The position numbers and the translations under genes were made by a program. A stretch of 8,700 nucleotides of DNA from Cyanobacteria bacterium UBA9579 (GTDB lineage Bacteria > Cyanobacteriota > Vampirovibrionia > Gastranaerophilales > UBA9579): contig DNSU01000150.1 in the NCBI GenBank assembly GCA_003499585.1, positions 1-8,700 of the forward strand. The letters are read 5' to 3'. The notes beneath the pieces are model-generated. The model saw only the letters and a program-made list of their open reading frames with translations. It ran no database searches and was not told where the DNA came from. Of this stretch, positions 6,115-8,700 are shown piece by piece. Numbering within the stretch: the stretch's first letter is position 1; each line of letters begins with the position of its first letter.

Positions 6115-6139
6115 AAGATCGGCATGTCCGATCTTTTTT
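6115..6139 (+). terminator. Second rho-independent terminator, upstream of the nitrogenase-like operon
   Basis: AAGATCGG (6115-6122) and CCGATCTT (6128-6135) form a perfect 8-bp stem with a CATGT loop. A run of six T (6134-6139) follows. It lies about 150 bp after the first terminator with no protein gene between them. It may be a backup terminator, the end of a small RNA, or an attenuator for the Fe-protein operon that starts at 6222. Confidence 0.9.
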
Positions 6140-6164
6140 ATTTGTTAAGCTTTCTGGTCAAATG

Positions 6165-6193
6165 TTGAATCATATAAAATTTTACTCTATTAT
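6165..6193 (+). promoter_or_regulatory. Candidate sigma70-type promoter of the nitrogenase-like operon
   Basis: TTGAAT (6165-6170, 4 of 6 to TTGACA) and TATTAT (6188-6193, 5 of 6 to TATAAT) are separated by the ideal 17 bp. Transcription would start near 6200, with a leader of about 22 nt before the ATG at 6222. It lies just after the second terminator, which fits an independently transcribed operon. No sigma54 -24/-12 element, usual for proteobacterial nif genes, is present. Confidence 0.6.
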
Positions 6194-6221
6194 ATAAGCA
6201 AAGAGAAAGCTGGAAATATTA

Positions 6222-7094
6222 ATGAGCAATACTATTAGACAAATAGCTATATATGGAAAGGGTGGAATAGGAAAATCTACCTTATCAAGCAATTTAACAG
6301 CATCTTTTAGCCAGCTGCAATTGCAGCCTGCACAGATAGGTTGCGATCCAAAGGCTGATTCTGTAAACACACTAATGGGTGGAAATTTTATCTCTACTAT
6401 CTCAGAGATAGTCAGAGAGCATGGAAATTCAGAAGAATCAATTTATAAGGCTATTTATAGAGGATTTAATGATATAGTATGCATTGAATCAGGCGGGCCA
6501 ATTCCCGGGCAGGGATGCGCCGGAAGAGGTGTTCTGGTAGCTTTAAATCTTATCGAGCAATATAAAATTCTTGAAAAACTCGACATAGATATTGCTGTTT
6601 ATGACGTACTTGGAGACATCGTTTGTGGTGGATTTGCCCAACCAATTAGACAGGGTTATGCTCAAGAAGTTTATATAGTCACAAGTGGAGAGTATATGGC
6701 ACTTTATGCTGCAAATAACATTGCTGTAAGTATCAAACTTTTTGCTGAACAAGGGCTAAAATCAAGAGTGGCCGGCATTATTAGTAATTTAAGAAATGTA
6801 CAGTATGAAAAAGAGATCATAGAAGAATTTGCGCAATTAATTGATGTACCAATAATTCACCATATACCAAGATCTGATTACGTCCAAAAATCAGAGCTTA
6901 TAGGGCAAACTGTCATAGAAGCTTATCCTGAGTCAGAACAGGCAAAAAATTATTTTGAACTGGCAAACAAAATACTGAATAATCAGGAAAGACTTATTCC
7001 GAATGCATTATCAAAACAGGAATTGTTGGATTTAATGAAGAGATATTCAAATATTGACTTAAATACAGTCAGACACACTATTTCGTCACTGTGA
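6222..7094 (+). CDS. nifH: NifH-family nitrogenase-like Fe protein
   Basis: This 290-residue protein is the full length of the NifH family. These proteins are homodimeric ATPases that carry one [4Fe-4S] cluster and pass electrons to a component 1 partner. Visible parts are the P-loop YGKGGIGKST (11-20), GCDPKADS (40-47), GGPIPGQGCAGRG (91-103) with cluster ligand Cys99, and DVLGDIVCGGFAQPIR (128-143) with ligand Cys135. Arg102 matches the ADP-ribosylated Arg of NifH, and the CAGRG form argues against ChlL/BchL. The only SD is a weak GGA at 6212-6214. The partner gene follows after 74 bp. I am sure of the family. Use of the symbol is provisional, because the partner lacks key N2-reduction residues and this may belong to a nitrogenase-like reductase. 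Confidence 0.9.
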   Translation: MSNTIRQIAIYGKGGIGKSTLSSNLTASFSQLQLQPAQIGCDPKADSVNTLMGGNFISTISEIVREHGNSEESIYKAIYRGFNDIVCIESGGPIPGQGCAGRGVLVALNLIEQYKILEKLDIDIAVYDVLGDIVCGGFAQPIRQGYAQEVYIVTSGEYMALYAANNIAVSIKLFAEQGLKSRVAGIISNLRNVQYEKEIIEEFAQLIDVPIIHHIPRSDYVQKSELIGQTVIEAYPESEQAKNYFELANKILNNQERLIPNALSKQELLDLMKRYSNIDLNTVRHTISSL

Positions 7095-7120
7095 AAATTG
7101 CTGCGCATTTTCAAGGTGAC
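7085..7120 (+). promoter_or_regulatory. Intercistronic hairpin over the stop codon of the Fe-protein gene
   Basis: GTCAC (7085-7089) pairs with GTGAC (7116-7120). After a 2x2 internal loop (TG/AG), TGAAAAT (7092-7098) pairs with ATTTTCA (7107-7113). GC/GC then closes a TGC loop, with T7099 bulged. The stop codon 7092-7094 lies in the stem. No T run follows, so it is not a simple terminator. In several nif operons a stem-loop between the H and D genes protects the H message and raises Fe-protein yield; a similar role is inferred here. Confidence 0.6.
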
Positions 7121-7168
7121 TCCATTGTAAATGCTAAATAATCCCATATCAATATTAAGCAGGTAGAT

Positions 7169-8698
7169 ATGCAATCAAAGATAAAACAATCAAAATTGGC
7201 AAAAGCAGGGTACAGATGGACAAAAGTTTCAGAATTATTTAATGAAACTCCTCCACTAGGCTCAAATTGTGATATTAAAGATAAATTTCCCGGTTATGAA
7301 GGCTTATGGTGTAGATTGATAATGGCTGTTACCAGCTATGCAATGGTGAATAATGCAGTTGCAGTAATTCATGGTCCTTCAAACTGTGGCTGGGCAGTGA
7401 GAAATTTTACTTCTACAGACTATTCCTTATATTACGGCAATCCGTTTTTGCATATGCCCTGTACAAATATAGATGAAAATGCTGTGATTACCGGAGGAAA
7501 TGATGCTCTAATAAAAACTTTGCTTGAAGTTGATAAAGACTATAAGCCTGAGCATATATGTGTTTTTGATACATGTTCCACTGCTCTTATTGCAGATGAT
7601 ATAGACATGATTATTAATACGACGCAAAAAGATTGCTCCGCAAAGATTAGTTATATTCCAGCAGCAGGCTTCACTGCGCCATGGCTGGGTAAATCAATAG
7701 AAGAATGTGCTATTAACTATGCAAATATGATGGAAGAACCGGAAGAAATTCTGGAAGATTCTGTTAATTTGCTGGGACAATATAAGGAAAATTTCTGCGT
7801 CAAAAGAATGCAAAAACGTGGAAAATACCCCGATGATGCAACAGAATTAGTAAGATATATAGAAGCATTAAACCTGAAATTGCATAGAGTCGTGGTATCA
7901 GGTAATTATGAATATATAAAGACTGCACCACAAGCAAAAGTAAATGTAATAAGCTGTCCTACCTGGGGATTTCCTTTAGCTGAAAGAATGAATAAAAAAT
8001 TTGGCACTGAATATATGAAGCATGCTATACCGATAGGCATTGAAGTTACATCTAAATGGATAAGAGAGCTTGCTGAGTTTATGGACAGACAGCAAGAAGC
8101 AGAAATACTTATAAAAAAAGAAATAGAAGAAATTTCTCCAATATATGATGAAGTTAAAAGACTGGTACAAGGGAAAGCTGCTCTTATAGAATGTGGAAGA
8201 AATTCTCAAACTGCTTTTGCAAGACCTATGGCACTAGCCAGAATGCTACAAGAAATTGGAATGACTCCATATTTATTTGGGTTACACCCGCTTGAGCTTA
8301 AGGCAAAAGCTATGGATTTAAATTATTTTCTCTGGGACGGCTTTGACCCTCAGATTCTTGCAGGAAGCTATGCCTATCAGCAGCCCGTAAACATCAATCA
8401 TGTAATTGATGATCTGGGACTGGATAAAGATCAGTATGTTTATTTCACAGAAGATGTTTTTCCTATGGCAAGATCAGGCATATTTGATGCTTGCGATATT
8501 CCAAGAGTTGAAACAGGTGTGCATTTAAGAAGAGTTATCAATGCACCGGGGCGTGGAGTAGGCTTTAAAGGTGCAAAAGCACTGGCTCAAAATATAATAG
8601 AAGCTATACAAGCAGCACAAAGAGGTAATAAACCCACTCTTTATGGTAGAGTTCATGGTGAATTTTATGAATTCAATGATATACCCAATAAATTATGA
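7169..8698 (+). CDS. Nitrogenase component 1 family subunit (NifD-like)
   Basis: This 509-residue protein shows the component 1 pattern: HGPSNCGW (68-75), TNIDENAVITGGNDAL (99-114), VFDTCSTALIADDID (132-146) and PIGIEVTSKWIREL (288-301). Aligned by eye, Cys48, Cys73 and Cys136 match the P-cluster ligands Cys62, Cys88 and Cys154 of A. vinelandii NifD with near-equal spacing. Cys263 matches cofactor ligand Cys275, with the same 16-residue distance to the next conserved Gly, and His452 is a good candidate for His442. The Q-x3-H stretch with Gln191 and His195 is not kept; Lys175 appears at the His195 place. This argues for a nitrogenase-like reductase rather than a proven N2-fixing enzyme. AGGT (7161-7164) is a modest SD. 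The stop overlaps the next start as ATGA. Confidence 0.85.
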   Translation: MQSKIKQSKLAKAGYRWTKVSELFNETPPLGSNCDIKDKFPGYEGLWCRLIMAVTSYAMVNNAVAVIHGPSNCGWAVRNFTSTDYSLYYGNPFLHMPCTNIDENAVITGGNDALIKTLLEVDKDYKPEHICVFDTCSTALIADDIDMIINTTQKDCSAKISYIPAAGFTAPWLGKSIEECAINYANMMEEPEEILEDSVNLLGQYKENFCVKRMQKRGKYPDDATELVRYIEALNLKLHRVVVSGNYEYIKTAPQAKVNVISCPTWGFPLAERMNKKFGTEYMKHAIPIGIEVTSKWIRELAEFMDRQQEAEILIKKEIEEISPIYDEVKRLVQGKAALIECGRNSQTAFARPMALARMLQEIGMTPYLFGLHPLELKAKAMDLNYFLWDGFDPQILAGSYAYQQPVNINHVIDDLGLDKDQYVYFTEDVFPMARSGIFDACDIPRVETGVHLRRVINAPGRGVGFKGAKALAQNIIEAIQAAQRGNKPTLYGRVHGEFYEFNDIPNKL

Positions 8699-8700
8699 TG
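8695..8700 (+). CDS. Start of the next gene in the nitrogenase-like operon, cut by the window edge
   Basis: An ATG at 8695-8697 overlaps the TGA stop of the NifD-like gene (ATGA), and a second ATG follows at 8698-8700. Four-base ATGA overlaps are common in translationally coupled operons. In nifHDK, marHDK and similar operons the third gene is the second component 1 subunit, so a NifK-like protein is expected. That is inference from position; only two codons are visible. Confidence 0.4.

Noticed and set aside
6155..6170. sigma54-type promoter upstream of the Fe-protein gene
   Set aside because: A TGG and a TTGAA occur here, but the spacing and the GC dinucleotide of the -24/-12 consensus are not met. 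The sigma70-type promoter fits better.
1..8700. CRISPR arrays, tRNA or rRNA genes, insertion sequences
   Set aside because: No regularly spaced repeats, cloverleaf-like segments, rRNA stretches or transposase frames were seen.

Overview
The window is AT-rich and gene-dense. It holds the tail of a bacterial ribosomal-protein/RNA-polymerase operon, followed by the start of a nitrogenase-like operon. The order rpoA-rplQ-truA-rplM-rpsI is the one typical of Cyanobacteria and their relatives. The L17 N-terminus resembles cyanobacterial L17, the genome is AT-rich, and there are no photosynthesis genes. Together these suggest a non-photosynthetic cyanobacterial relative of the Melainabacteria/Vampirovibrionia type (for example Gastranaerophilales from an anoxic, gut-like habitat). 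That assignment is inference; a 16S or rpoA tree would settle it.

Layout. (1) Positions 1-492, minus strand: the first codons of an unidentified gene running off the left edge, and upstream of it a small protein with a JAMM/MPN-like HNHP...SxxD motif. Both starts lie in the 3' arm of an inverted repeat whose loop holds the Shine-Dalgarno (SD) sequence. (2) Positions 493-796: a divergent, AT-rich spacer with a candidate promoter and a hairpin. (3) Positions 797-5920, plus strand: infA, rpmJ, rpsM, rpsK, rpsD, rpoA, rplQ, truA, rplM and rpsI, tightly packed and probably co-transcribed, closed by an intrinsic terminator at 5943-5968. (4) Positions 5969-6221: a gene-free spacer with interleaved complementary segments, a second strong terminator at 6115-6139, and a good sigma70-type promoter at 6165-6193. 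(5) Positions 6222-8700: a NifH-family Fe protein, an intercistronic hairpin, a NifD-like component 1 subunit, and a coupled start of the next gene at the right edge.

How the genes work together. The first block makes translation initiation factor IF-1, six ribosomal proteins of both subunits plus L36, the RNA polymerase alpha subunit and a tRNA pseudouridine synthase. This is the usual coupling of ribosome and polymerase supply. The second block encodes an ATP-driven Fe protein and its catalytic partner. All three P-cluster-type cysteines and candidate cofactor ligands (Cys263, His452) are kept. The residues matching NifD Gln191 and His195, which matter for N2 reduction, are not. The substrate may therefore not be N2.

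The most notable points are: a zinc-ribbon-like CxxC...CxC insertion inside ribosomal protein L17; the nitrogenase-like pair with altered active-site residues; the possible structured RNA between the two terminators; and the two inverted repeats covering the starts of the minus-strand genes.
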